A stretch of 56,445 nt of DNA, from NCBI GenBank assembly GCA_019113675.1, contig DXHA01000099.1, forward strand, positions 1 through 56,445. Direction: 5' to 3'. Both the position numbers and the translations under genes were made by a program. The notes under the pieces were generated by a model. The model was given only the letters and a program-made list of their open reading frames with translations. It was not told the DNA's origin and did not search any database. Origin of the DNA: Candidatus Yaniella excrementigallinarum (GTDB lineage Bacteria; Actinomycetota; Actinomycetes; Actinomycetales; Micrococcaceae). Below, piece after piece: positions 7,421 through 16,200 of this stretch. Position 1 is the stretch's first letter. Each line of letters starts with the position of its first letter.

Positions 7421-9148
7421 TTGCTCAAACTTTTGGCGCGTTTTGCTCGCCCCTATGGTGGCCAACTATTGGCCGTGATCGCGCTACAAGCTCTAACCGT
7501 GGGCGCGATCCTCTTTTTGCCCGCCCTCAACGCTAAAATTATTGATGACGGCGTTGCCACCGGCGACACCGCCACCATTTGGCGGTTGGGTGGCATCATG
7601 TTGGCTGTGGCCCTGGTGCAATTGGCCGCATCGGTTTCTTCGGTGTGGTTCTCGGCCCGGGTTGCGATGTCAATCGGTCGGGATCTGCGTGCGGCCATTT
7701 TCCGGCGCGTCTCGGGATTCTCCACCCACCAGATGTCCCAGTTCGGGCCCGCAACGCTGATCACCCGGGCCACCAACGACGTCCAACAGTTACAGATGGT
7801 TATGTTGATGGCCATGAGCATGCTCGTGCTGGCGCCCATTATGGCCGTGGGCGGTGTGGTTATGGCCTTACGCGAGGACGCCGGGCTGTCCTGGCTGGTC
7901 TGGGTGGCGGTACCGATTATTGTGGCGATTATGGTGTTTGCCGGACTGAAAATGGTGCCGTTATTCCGGCAAATGCAAGAAGCCATTGACGACGTCAACC
8001 ACATTTTGCGCGAACAGATCACCGGAATGCGCGTGGTGCGGGCCTTTGTCCGGGAAGATTACGAAGCCCAACGCTTCACCAAAGCCAATCAGCATCTGAC
8101 CGACCTGGCCATCGGCGTCGGGAAAATCTTCGTAGTGCTATTCCCCGTTATCTCACTGGTGTTGCACGGTGCCACCGCCGCTGTGCTGTGGTTCGGTGGA
8201 TTGCGGGTGGCCGATGGGCTAGTCGAGGTCGGCTCACTGACGGCCTTTATGCAGTATCTGCTGCAAATTTTGATGGCCGTAATGATGGCAACCATGATCT
8301 TTTTGATGGTCCCGCGCGCCATGGTGGCAGCCAAACGCATCAACGAAGTTTTGGCCACCGAACCAGAACTGGCCGAAGGCAGTCGTGATGCTGCTAATAC
8401 GCAAGGCTACCTCGAATTTCGCAACGTGAGTTTCTCCTATCCCGGTGCCGATGAGCCGGTGCTCACCGATATTTCCTTTTCTGCAGCACCGGGCCAGACC
8501 ATCGGTATTATCGGCTCGACCGGCTCGGGTAAAACCACCTTATTAAACCTCATCCCCCGACTAACCGATACCAGTGCCGGCGAAGTGTTGATTGATGGGG
8601 TACCGGTACATCAGTACAGCCGTGAAGCCCTATCCCAGATCGTTTCGATGGTGCCACAAAAGGCCTACCTATTTTCAGGCACCGTGGCCTCCAACCTGCG
8701 ATTTGGTGCACCGGAGGCCACCGACGACGCCGTCTGGCGGGCTCTTGAAACCGCACAAGCCAAAGATTTCGTGGCCGTGCGCGAAACCGCCAAGGGTAGT
8801 GGGCTAGCCTCCTCGATTGCCCAGGGCGGTAGTGACGTATCCGGGGGACAACGGCAACGTTTGGCCATCGCCCGAGCCCTGACTGCAGGCCCCAGCATCT
8901 ACCTGTTCGATGATTCGTTTTCGGCACTGGATGCCACCACCGATGCTGCGTTACGCGCTGCGTTAGCCCGGCACCTTTTGGATGCGACCATGCTGATTGT
9001 GGCCCAACGCGTTGCCACCATCAAAGATGCCGACCATATTCTGGTACTGGAGCACGGCCGGATCGTGGATGCCGGCACCCACGATCAGCTCTTAGCTACC
9101 AGCAGCGTATATCAACAAATTGTGCAATCCCAGGTGGGCCATGGCTGA
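7421..9148 (+). CDS. Heterodimeric ABC exporter half-transporter, degenerate-site subunit
   Basis: A 575-residue half-transporter: six-helix membrane domain (residues ~1-310) then an ATPase domain. Walker A is GSTGSGKTT and the signature is the canonical VSGGQRQRL, but Walker B reads IYLFDDSFSALD with Asp in place of the catalytic Glu, and the H-loop reads IVAQRV with Gln in place of His. These are the marks of the subunit forming the inactive site in asymmetric exporters such as BmrCD, TM287/288 or TmrAB. The start is TTG at 7421. It overlaps the next gene by eight bases; that gene supplies the complementary features. Substrate unknown: drug, lipid or peptide. Confidence 0.88.
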   Translation: MLKLLARFARPYGGQLLAVIALQALTVGAILFLPALNAKIIDDGVATGDTATIWRLGGIMLAVALVQLAASVSSVWFSARVAMSIGRDLRAAIFRRVSGFSTHQMSQFGPATLITRATNDVQQLQMVMLMAMSMLVLAPIMAVGGVVMALREDAGLSWLVWVAVPIIVAIMVFAGLKMVPLFRQMQEAIDDVNHILREQITGMRVVRAFVREDYEAQRFTKANQHLTDLAIGVGKIFVVLFPVISLVLHGATAAVLWFGGLRVADGLVEVGSLTAFMQYLLQILMAVMMATMIFLMVPRAMVAAKRINEVLATEPELAEGSRDAANTQGYLEFRNVSFSYPGADEPVLTDISFSAAPGQTIGIIGSTGSGKTTLLNLIPRLTDTSAGEVLIDGVPVHQYSREALSQIVSMVPQKAYLFSGTVASNLRFGAPEATDDAVWRALETAQAKDFVAVRETAKGSGLASSIAQGGSDVSGGQRQRLAIARALTAGPSIYLFDDSFSALDATTDAALRAALARHLLDATMLIVAQRVATIKDADHILVLEHGRIVDAGTHDQLLATSSVYQQIVQSQVGHG

Positions 9149-10934
9149 CAGCGTTGACGTAGCAGAAACCACCGACCCGGGCCGCACACCCAGCGCCTTC
9201 TGGCCGGCCATGCGCCGATTGGCCGGCGTCTTTGCGCCATATAAGATGTTGCTGATTCTTGCGGTGGCGCTCACCGTAGTATCGGTGGTGCTGCAGGTTT
9301 TGGCGCCGCTGGTCCTTGGCGAGGCCGTTAACGTGTTGTTTCACTCCAACGGGATCGATTTTCAACGCCTGGGCCAACTGATCACCCGGGTGCTAGGTAT
9401 GTACGCGGTGGCTATGACCCTAACCTGGTTGCAAGGCCGCATCTTGATCATTGTGGGTGTGCGTATTACCTACACACTGCGTGAAGATATCGAACGCAAA
9501 CTGACCCGGTTACCCACCAACTGGTTCGATGGCACCCAGCGCGGTGACCTCCTGTCCCGAACCACCAACGACGTCGATAATATTCAAACCGCCGTTCAGC
9601 AAACCGTTTCACAGCTACTCACCGGGCTACTGACCATCATCGGCATCACCATCATGATGTTTTCAATATCCTGGCGGTTGGCACTGATTGCCCTGATCGC
9701 GGTACCAATTGCTGCCGCCGTCGTCGGTATTATTGGTAAACGCGCTCAGAAACTGTTTTCCGCCCAGTGGGCCAATACCGGTAGGCTCAACGGCCATATC
9801 GAAGAAGCTTTCACCGGCCATGATGTCGTCACGCTGTTCAACCGCACCGATACGATGACCGCCGAATTTGATGCGCGCAATGACGAGGTCTATCAGGCCA
9901 GTTATAAGGCACAGTTTGTTTCGGGCATGATCCACCCGATTATGCAGTGGGTGACGTACCTGGGCTATGTGGGCATCGCGGTGGTGGGTGCCTTGCGGGT
10001 TGCCGCCGGTGCGCTACCCCTTGGTTCGGTCACAGCCTTCATCCAGTATTCGCGTGAATTCAACCAACCGCTGGGACAACTGGCCGGCTTAGCCAATATG
10101 ATCATCTCTGCGGTGGCCTCGGCCGAACGCGTCTTTGAATTCTTGGACGCCGAGGAAGAACACGACGCCGAGGCCCAACTGCCCGCGGTAACCGGCGCCG
10201 TGGAATTCCGTCACGTGGAGTTTAGTTATGACGAAAACGAACTGATCACAGACCTGAATTTGCGGGTTGAGCCCGGTCAACTGGTGGCCATCGTGGGGCC
10301 AACCGGGGCGGGGAAAACCACCCTGGTCAATTTATTGATGCGTTTCTATGACGTCGATGCCGGTCAGATTCTGTTGGATGGTACCAATATTGCTACGGTG
10401 TCGCGCAGTTCGCTGCGCCAGCCCATCGGCATGGTGCTACAGGACGCCGTATTATTTTCGGGCTCGATCAAACACAACATTGCCTATGGCAATCCGGGCG
10501 CCACCGATGAGCAAATCGTTGCCGCCGCCCAGGCAGCCCGCGCCGACCATTTCATCTGCCAGCTGCCCGAGGGGTATGACTCCCAGATTAGCCTGGACTC
10601 GGATGCGATCTCGGCCGGGGAGCGTCAACTGTTGACCATTGCCCGGGCATTTTTATCGGATCCGCGTCTGCTGATTCTTGATGAGGCGACGTCATCGGTA
10701 GACACTCGCACTGAAGCCCTCATCCAAGAAGCCCTGGCGAGATTGCAGCAGGGGCGCACCTCATTTGTGATCGCTCACCGGTTGTCCACCATCCGGGCAG
10801 CTGATGTCATCGTAGTCATGGATCATGGCAATGTTGTGGAACAGGGGTCCCACGAGCAGCTATTGGACGCCGGGGGAATGTACCATGATTTATATACTGC
10901 CCAAACCCAGCAAGACCTCAAAGGAGGCCGGTGA
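9141..10934 (+). CDS. Heterodimeric ABC exporter half-transporter, catalytic-site subunit
   Basis: A 597-residue half-transporter with an N-terminal membrane domain (residues ~40-340) and ATPase domain. Walker A is GPTGAGKTT, Walker B RLLILDEATSSVD keeps the catalytic Glu, and the H-loop IAHRLSTI keeps His, while the signature is altered to ISAGERQ. Together with the upstream partner, whose signature is intact, this makes one working and one broken ATP site. ATG 9141 overlaps the preceding stop and has AGGTGG upstream; an in-frame TTG at 9120 is less likely. The stop overlaps the GTG of the CPBP gene (GGTGA). Confidence 0.9.
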   Translation: MADSVDVAETTDPGRTPSAFWPAMRRLAGVFAPYKMLLILAVALTVVSVVLQVLAPLVLGEAVNVLFHSNGIDFQRLGQLITRVLGMYAVAMTLTWLQGRILIIVGVRITYTLREDIERKLTRLPTNWFDGTQRGDLLSRTTNDVDNIQTAVQQTVSQLLTGLLTIIGITIMMFSISWRLALIALIAVPIAAAVVGIIGKRAQKLFSAQWANTGRLNGHIEEAFTGHDVVTLFNRTDTMTAEFDARNDEVYQASYKAQFVSGMIHPIMQWVTYLGYVGIAVVGALRVAAGALPLGSVTAFIQYSREFNQPLGQLAGLANMIISAVASAERVFEFLDAEEEHDAEAQLPAVTGAVEFRHVEFSYDENELITDLNLRVEPGQLVAIVGPTGAGKTTLVNLLMRFYDVDAGQILLDGTNIATVSRSSLRQPIGMVLQDAVLFSGSIKHNIAYGNPGATDEQIVAAAQAARADHFICQLPEGYDSQISLDSDAISAGERQLLTIARAFLSDPRLLILDEATSSVDTRTEALIQEALARLQQGRTSFVIAHRLSTIRAADVIVVMDHGNVVEQGSHEQLLDAGGMYHDLYTAQTQQDLKGGR

Positions 10935-11797
10935 GTACGTACCCGACAGGATGGCCTGGCCAATACACGAAGTGGCCGAAGTACCACAAACGCGCCGGTG
11001 GACCGCGGCGGGGCGATAAAACCGCCTCCGATCCGGGCAAACCCCACTGGGGAGATGCCTTGGGCCTGCTGGTCTATGTCGGCGGGTTTATCTTCGGCGG
11101 GCTGTTGTTAGTCTTTTCGATTCCCGGGGTCACCGAATTCGGTGCCCAAGCCTACGGGCACCCGCCAATGAGCTTCAATGATGTGCTGGCTGAAGAACCC
11201 ATGCCCAGCTGGTTTCTGATGTATTCCAACGTGGTGCTCTACAGCATCACCGGGATCATCATGTTGGCCATCTCGTGGCGCCCATTTATCTACTCGCTGC
11301 GTTGGTTTGCCACCTGGTGGTGGGTCAAAGTGCTGCTATTACCGGTCGTCTGGCTCGGTACCCTACTGTTGACCACCTTGCTGCTGGTCATATCCGGGCA
11401 CGAAAGCAGTGTCTCGGCGAATCAGGAAGCCGTGGAACAAGCCGCCGGTGAATCCTCCCTGCTGGTGTCGATTGTCATTCTGGGTTTGGTGGGTCCATTC
11501 GTCGAAGAATATATCTTCCGCCACCTGCTCATTGGCAAACTTTCGCACTGGATTCCCACCTGGATTACCGCCCCGATCTCAGTTATCGCCTTCGCGTTAT
11601 TACATTTCATCGGCGACCCCAATACCTCGTGGGCCTCCGTGCTGCCGTATATCTCCATGGCTGTGGCTTTCACCACTGTGTACCTGATTTCGAAGAAATC
11701 CTTCGCCTACGCCTGGTTATCCCACGCCTTCAATAATGTGGTTTCGGTATTGCTGATGCAGCTGACGGCCCTGGATACAGGTTTTCTGACGATCTAA
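10931..11797 (+). CDS. CPBP-family intramembrane metalloprotease (CAAX protease-like)
   Basis: A 288-residue membrane protein. The three CPBP motifs are all present: EEYIFR (EExxxR), FALLHF (FxxxH) and SHAFNN (HxxxN) in the C-terminal half. These residues hold the metal and catalytic glutamates of Rce1-like intramembrane proteases. The N-terminal ~40 residues are polar and basic. The GTG start overlaps the upstream stop (GTGA) after a GGAGG ribosome site. Bacterial CPBP proteins next to ABC exporters often take part in peptide or bacteriocin processing or self-protection, though no precursor peptide gene is evident here. Confidence 0.87.
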   Translation: MSTYPTGWPGQYTKWPKYHKRAGGPRRGDKTASDPGKPHWGDALGLLVYVGGFIFGGLLLVFSIPGVTEFGAQAYGHPPMSFNDVLAEEPMPSWFLMYSNVVLYSITGIIMLAISWRPFIYSLRWFATWWWVKVLLLPVVWLGTLLLTTLLLVISGHESSVSANQEAVEQAAGESSLLVSIVILGLVGPFVEEYIFRHLLIGKLSHWIPTWITAPISVIAFALLHFIGDPNTSWASVLPYISMAVAFTTVYLISKKSFAYAWLSHAFNNVVSVLLMQLTALDTGFLTI

Positions 11798-13129
11798 ATG
11801 ACCGTGACTACACAACGGCCGCTGACCCGACAAATCCTTCGGCTCGCGGTCCCGGCCTTCGGCGCGCTAATCGCCGAACCATTATTTCTCTTAGCCGACA
11901 CCGCCATGATCGGCCGGTTAGGTGCCGCCGAACTAGCCGGCGTCGGCCTGGCAACCGCCATCGTCCAAACCGTCACGGGCCTACTGATCTTCCTGGCGTA
12001 TTCCACTACCCCGGCTGTTGCCCGATTCCTTGGCGCCGGTCAACTTGATAAAGCCCTGGCCCGGGGACGTGACGGCATCTGGTTGGGCCTGGGCCTAGGT
12101 ATCGTATTGGCCGTCATCGGGTGGTTCGCCGCTCCGCTGCTGGCCCACGTAGCCACCGCCGATTCGACACCCCATGCCATTGCATATTTGCAGTATTCGA
12201 TGCTCGGGCTACCCGCCATGCTGGCCGTGTTAGCCGCGACCGGGGTGCTGCGGGGTTTGCAGGATGCCACCACCCCGCTGGTCGTGGCCGGTTTGGGCTT
12301 CGGCCTCAATATTGTGGGCAACTATGTGCTCATCTATGTACTGGGCCTGGGCGTTACTGGTTCGGCTTTAGGCACCGCAGCAGTCCAATGGCTCATGTTC
12401 GCCGTCTACGCGGTGCTGTTGGTCCCAAGGATGCGTCAGCAGGATGTCGGATATGCCCCGACGACGACGGGGCTGCGCGCCACCGCCCAGGTGGGCTCCT
12501 GGCTACTGGTGCGTTCCGCCTCCCTGCGCGTCGCCGTACTGGCCACCGTGCTCACCGCCACCGCCCTGGGCACCGATGTCTTAGCTGCACATCAGATTGT
12601 GTTCAACGTTTATTCCACCATGGCCTTTGCCCTTGATGCCTTGGCCATCGCCGCCCAGGCGCTCATTGGCAAAGAGCTTGGCGCCGCCAACGTGTCCGCG
12701 GTGCGCAGTTTAACCACCACGATGATCCGGTGGTCGGTCGGCTTCGGCGTCATCACAGGTATCCTGCTGGGCGCAGGAGCCTTCTGGTTGCCCTACGCCT
12801 TTACCACTGATTCGGCTGTCATTGCCGGCACCACCGCAGGGCTTTTGGTCCTAGCCGTCGCCCAACCACTTTCCGGCTATGTCTTCGTGCTCGATGGGAT
12901 ACTAATGGGTGCCGGAGACGCCAAATACCTGGGCCTAATTGGTATCGCCAATATTGTGGTCTACCTACCAGCACTGGCCGGGCTGGCTGCGCTGGCCGAA
13001 CACACTAGCTCCACGGGTGCTGTGGCCTGGGTGTGGATTGGTTTTGGTGGTGTCTATCTTGCCGCCAGAGCCCTGGGACTGTGGTTGCGCATCCGGACTG
13101 ACACCTGGATTCGACTCGGCGCGCAGTGA
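11798..13129 (+). CDS. MATE-family efflux transporter (DinF-like)
   Basis: A 443-residue, about 12-helix membrane protein of the MATE family, DinF branch. The N-terminal RQILRLAVPAFGALIAEPLF and the helix-1 to helix-2 run DTAMIGRLGAAELAGVGLAT are diagnostic. It would export organic cations or toxic metabolites using Na+ or H+. The ATG directly follows the stop of the CPBP gene with no gap, so it is the fourth gene of the exporter operon. A perfect tandem 10-base duplication that includes the stop codon follows the gene. Confidence 0.9.
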   Translation: MTVTTQRPLTRQILRLAVPAFGALIAEPLFLLADTAMIGRLGAAELAGVGLATAIVQTVTGLLIFLAYSTTPAVARFLGAGQLDKALARGRDGIWLGLGLGIVLAVIGWFAAPLLAHVATADSTPHAIAYLQYSMLGLPAMLAVLAATGVLRGLQDATTPLVVAGLGFGLNIVGNYVLIYVLGLGVTGSALGTAAVQWLMFAVYAVLLVPRMRQQDVGYAPTTTGLRATAQVGSWLLVRSASLRVAVLATVLTATALGTDVLAAHQIVFNVYSTMAFALDALAIAAQALIGKELGAANVSAVRSLTTTMIRWSVGFGVITGILLGAGAFWLPYAFTTDSAVIAGTTAGLLVLAVAQPLSGYVFVLDGILMGAGDAKYLGLIGIANIVVYLPALAGLAALAEHTSSTGAVAWVWIGFGGVYLAARALGLWLRIRTDTWIRLGAQ

Positions 13130-13144
13130 TTAGAAGTGATTAGA
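13125..13144 (+). repeat. Tandem 10-bp duplication of the MATE gene stop
   Basis: AGTGATTAGA occurs twice back to back (13125-13134, 13135-13144). The first copy contains the gene's TGA stop; the second puts TGA one frame over. Confidence 0.9.
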
Positions 13145-13155
13145 ATGGAACCGAC

Positions 13156-13749
13156 ATGAGCCAAAAAATACCCCCAGATACCATCGCCGTTATGTATCGG
13201 CCCATCCTCATCCGCGCCGCAATAGCCGCACTGTTTGGTCTAGCCACCATCATCATCCAAGAGCCCAATGATGCAGTCGTGAACTACGGCAGCGCAATAT
13301 TTTTGGTACTCTCCGGATCATCTATGTGGGAATACCTACGTCGCGACCCGGTTCCTGAAGCCATGCGCTCGCCCCTATCACTAATCGCCGCGGTATGGAT
13401 GCTGGCGGCCCTAACGCTGATCGGCGTACAACTGGGTGAACTGTCCGTCACTGTCACCTGGATTACCCTGGCTGCCGGGCTGGGTATTGCCGGGATTGCC
13501 GAACTGTGGGCATTTAGCTGGCGTAAAGCCTTCGCCCCGGCGCGCGACCACCTGATCGCCGGGATCGTGGGCATCGTCACCGCAGGGCTCTATATTTTCA
13601 TTCAAGACCTGGACTACCATCGCATCTTCGGCATCGCCGGAACATATGCGCTGATCATTGCTGTGCTGTTTGGTATCAGCGGTATCGGCTATTGGCTCGA
13701 CACCCGCAAGGCCATCCAACAAGACGGCTACCAGCCGCCCGAACCCTAG
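13156..13749 (+). CDS. Small multi-spanning membrane protein, function unknown
   Basis: A 197-residue protein with about six hydrophobic helices (from ILIRAAIAALFGLATIII to TYALIIAVLFGISGIGYWL) and short polar ends. It broadly resembles HdeD/DUF308-like proteins of paired helices, but I do not recognise it with confidence. The ATG at 13156 has only a weak upstream ribosome site. It follows the MATE gene by 26 bases on the same strand and may end the exporter operon. Confidence 0.65.
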   Translation: MSQKIPPDTIAVMYRPILIRAAIAALFGLATIIIQEPNDAVVNYGSAIFLVLSGSSMWEYLRRDPVPEAMRSPLSLIAAVWMLAALTLIGVQLGELSVTVTWITLAAGLGIAGIAELWAFSWRKAFAPARDHLIAGIVGIVTAGLYIFIQDLDYHRIFGIAGTYALIIAVLFGISGIGYWLDTRKAIQQDGYQPPEP

Positions 13750-13859
13750 TACGGCGCCGAATTTCGCCCACAGCCTTCAGTTCTACGTTGTGTAAAACAC
13801 CGACTAGAATGACCCTAAGCCATTTTCCAAAGGAGCAACTCCGATAGCCGGAAATCACC

Positions 13860-14240
13860 ATGCCAGATTCACCTAAAAAACCCCGCGGCGGCTTTCAGGG
13901 CGGCATTAAAGTACCGCTGATCTTTTCCTTCGTCGTGGGCATCATCGCCTTCGTCGTTGCCACTGTTGTCGGCACCGGAGGCCTGAATAACCCTGAACAC
14001 CCGTTACGCGTGGATATCGGGCTAATCGCTTTTGGTATTGGCTTTGCCGCAACGCTGGTGGTCGTTGCTCTGCTGCAACTGACCGGCCGTGAAAACCCCG
14101 ATCACATTTCCAAGGGGTCGGGTATTAATCGCTCCTCTGAAGAACTCCATCGTGCCGCGGTAGCACGCGCCCGTGAACGCATGCGCCGCGAACGGGAAGA
14201 AACCGAAACGGACGAGCCCACTAACGACGAGAACCTATAG
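13860..14240 (+). CDS. Small membrane protein with charged C-terminal tail
   Basis: A 126-residue protein with two membrane helices (VPLIFSFVVGIIAFVVATVV and LIAFGIGFAATLVVVALLQL) and a cytosolic tail of alternating Arg and Glu (ARARERMRREREETETDE) likely to form a charged helix. This layout is common among uncharacterised actinobacterial envelope proteins. AAAGGAGC lies about 20 bases upstream. No function can be assigned. Two further in-frame TAG codons follow its stop in a nine-base tandem repeat. Confidence 0.65.
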   Translation: MPDSPKKPRGGFQGGIKVPLIFSFVVGIIAFVVATVVGTGGLNNPEHPLRVDIGLIAFGIGFAATLVVVALLQLTGRENPDHISKGSGINRSSEELHRAAVARARERMRREREETETDEPTNDENL

Positions 14241-14258
14241 AACAACTAGAACCTATAG
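14232..14258 (+). repeat. Three 9-bp units, each ending in an in-frame TAG stop
   Basis: AACCTATAG (14232-14240), AACAACTAG (14241-14249) and AACCTATAG (14250-14258) are consecutive. The first is the real gene end; all three TAGs are in the same frame. Confidence 0.85.
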
Positions 14259-14272
14259 ACCAAGGCAAAGAC

Positions 14273-15358
14273 ATGTTGCACCAGATACCGGATACTCCCG
14301 CCATCGTGGTAGATGAGCCTCAGCTGGATGCCAACATTTCGGCCATGGCCAACTTCGCAGCCGAACACCAACTGGAGCTGCGCCCCCACGCCAAAACACA
14401 TAAGATCGCAACTATCGGGCATAAACAACTGGATGCCGGCAGCCAGGGCCTATCGGTGGCCACCGTGGGCGAGGCGAAATATTTCTTCGACGCCGGTATC
14501 ACCGACCTCTTCATCGCCTATCCGTTATGGGTGACCTCCAACGACGCTGCGATACTTACCAGAATTGCCGACGACGGCGTCCTGGCGGTAGGCACCGACT
14601 CAGTTGCTGCAGTTCACCAGCTGGCCGATGCCACCGGCTCGCATCCGGGCATAGAGATCATGATCGAAGTCAACAGTGGCCACAACCGTTCCGGGGTCTT
14701 TGCCGATCAGGTGTTACCCATTGCTGAAGCCTGTCGCGACCGGAACCTGGTGATACGGGGGCTTTTTACCTTTCCGGGGCACAGCTACGCACCCGACCAG
14801 CAGGCGGCTGCAGCAGAACAGGAAGCCCTGACACTCCGCACCGCCGCACAGTACCTAGCCGATGGCGGCTACCAGGTGACGATACTATCTGGTGGTTCCT
14901 CGCCATCAGCAACATTCACCGTGGCCGATGGCCCCACCGAGATTCGTCCGGGGGTTTATGCCTTTGGGGATGCCCAACAATTGGAACTGGGCAGGATTGG
15001 TTTTGACCAGCTTGCACTGACGGTGGTGACCACCGTGGTGTCCCGGCAGGAAGCCCACGGGGATGCTCCGGCGCGCATTATTGTGGATGCCGGGTCAAAA
15101 ATTTTAGCAAGCGACCGGGCGGACTGGGCCACTGGCCACGGGCGGGTACTGGGGCATCCAGAGGCTCGAATTACTGCACTGTCTGAACATCACGGCATCG
15201 TGATTTGGGATAGTGACCAACTACCAGCAATCGGGTCCCGCATACAGGTAGTCCCAAATCACGTGTGCGTTGCGGTGAACCTGGTCGATGAGGTCTACGT
15301 CGTCAGCAATGGACACTTGATCGATACGTGGAAGGCCGGGGCCCGGGGTGTTTTTTGA
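14273..15358 (+). CDS. Alanine-racemase-fold PLP enzyme, D-serine dehydratase/D-threonine aldolase type
   Basis: A 361-residue cytosolic enzyme with the N-terminal alanine racemase barrel: RPHAKTHK (residues ~37-44) holds the PLP lysine, and FTFPGHSY and LSGGSSPS line the phosphate site. The C-terminal metal motif reads PNHVCVAVNL, with His and Cys spaced as in zinc D-serine dehydratases; D-threonine aldolases usually have Asp at the second position. The likely reaction is D-serine to pyruvate and ammonia, or retro-aldol cleavage of a D-3-hydroxy amino acid. ATG 14273 lies just past the triple TAG repeat with no strong ribosome site. No neighbour reveals the substrate. Confidence 0.82.
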   Translation: MLHQIPDTPAIVVDEPQLDANISAMANFAAEHQLELRPHAKTHKIATIGHKQLDAGSQGLSVATVGEAKYFFDAGITDLFIAYPLWVTSNDAAILTRIADDGVLAVGTDSVAAVHQLADATGSHPGIEIMIEVNSGHNRSGVFADQVLPIAEACRDRNLVIRGLFTFPGHSYAPDQQAAAAEQEALTLRTAAQYLADGGYQVTILSGGSSPSATFTVADGPTEIRPGVYAFGDAQQLELGRIGFDQLALTVVTTVVSRQEAHGDAPARIIVDAGSKILASDRADWATGHGRVLGHPEARITALSEHHGIVIWDSDQLPAIGSRIQVVPNHVCVAVNLVDEVYVVSNGHLIDTWKAGARGVF

Positions 15359-15390
15359 CGCAATTTGGATAGGATCGGATAATAGGTGTA

Positions 15391-16200
15391 ATGAGCGAAT
15401 CTAAAGGTCTTCAGATCAACTGGCTGGGAGCATCTGGCTCGGCGTTGGGTGCAGTGACATCTGCTGTGCTGCTGTCCACACTGGGTGCAGCTGGTACGCT
15501 CATCGGTGCGGCACTGGGTAGTTTGATCATTACCGTCGGTGGTGCGGTATATTCATATTCTTTAGAGCGTGCAAAAACGGGGTTGGAAAAGACCGCCGAG
15601 AAGGTCAAGCATGTGGGCCGCGGTAATAAAACTGTCGGAAAGAATAACGCGCCGATCTCGGCCACCTCAGATCGTCAAAACGTAGATGACCCCACCGAAA
15701 CTACTTCGATGCAAGCCGCAGGAGAAGAACCGGCCACTACGGAGAAACCGGCCTGGCAGGAAACGCTGCGCAACCTGCCGTGGAAGCGTATCGGTCTGTT
15801 AGCCGGTGGGTTGTTCTTGCTCACGATGGCCATCATTTTGGTGTTTGAACTATCGACCGGGCGTCCAGTATCGTCCTATACCGGCGGTTCCAGCAGTGAT
15901 ACAACCGGTACAACATTCTCGGGGCTTACCGATCGCGGCGGGGACACTCAGAATGAAGAAGGTCCTGACGTCCAGACGCCGAATAATGATAATCCGGAAC
16001 AAGGCCCGGCTGATCAGTACAACAACCCGGAACAGGGTGAACAGGGCAACGAGGACGTTGACCAGGATCAGCAGCAAAGCGAGCAGCCCGAAGACCAGAA
16101 CGAGCCTGCTCCTGAGCCGGAACAAGAACAACCACAGCAACAACAGCCAGAACAGCCGGCACCACAGCAAGAGGCACCAGAACAGGCCCCAGCTGAATAA
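15391..16200 (+). CDS. Membrane protein with Gln/Glu/Pro-rich tail, function unknown
   Basis: A 269-residue protein. The N-terminal glycine-rich hydrophobic region (residues ~10-55) resembles a glycine-zipper segment, a charged middle follows, and one clear membrane helix (IGLLAGGLFLLTMAIILVF) sits near residue 135-155. The last ~110 residues are low-complexity Gly/Asn/Asp then Gln/Glu/Pro repeats, presumably extracytoplasmic. I do not recognise a family. It ends exactly where the convergent MFS gene ends (16200/16201). Confidence 0.6.
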   Translation: MSESKGLQINWLGASGSALGAVTSAVLLSTLGAAGTLIGAALGSLIITVGGAVYSYSLERAKTGLEKTAEKVKHVGRGNKTVGKNNAPISATSDRQNVDDPTETTSMQAAGEEPATTEKPAWQETLRNLPWKRIGLLAGGLFLLTMAIILVFELSTGRPVSSYTGGSSSDTTGTTFSGLTDRGGDTQNEEGPDVQTPNNDNPEQGPADQYNNPEQGEQGNEDVDQDQQQSEQPEDQNEPAPEPEQEQPQQQQPEQPAPQQEAPEQAPAE

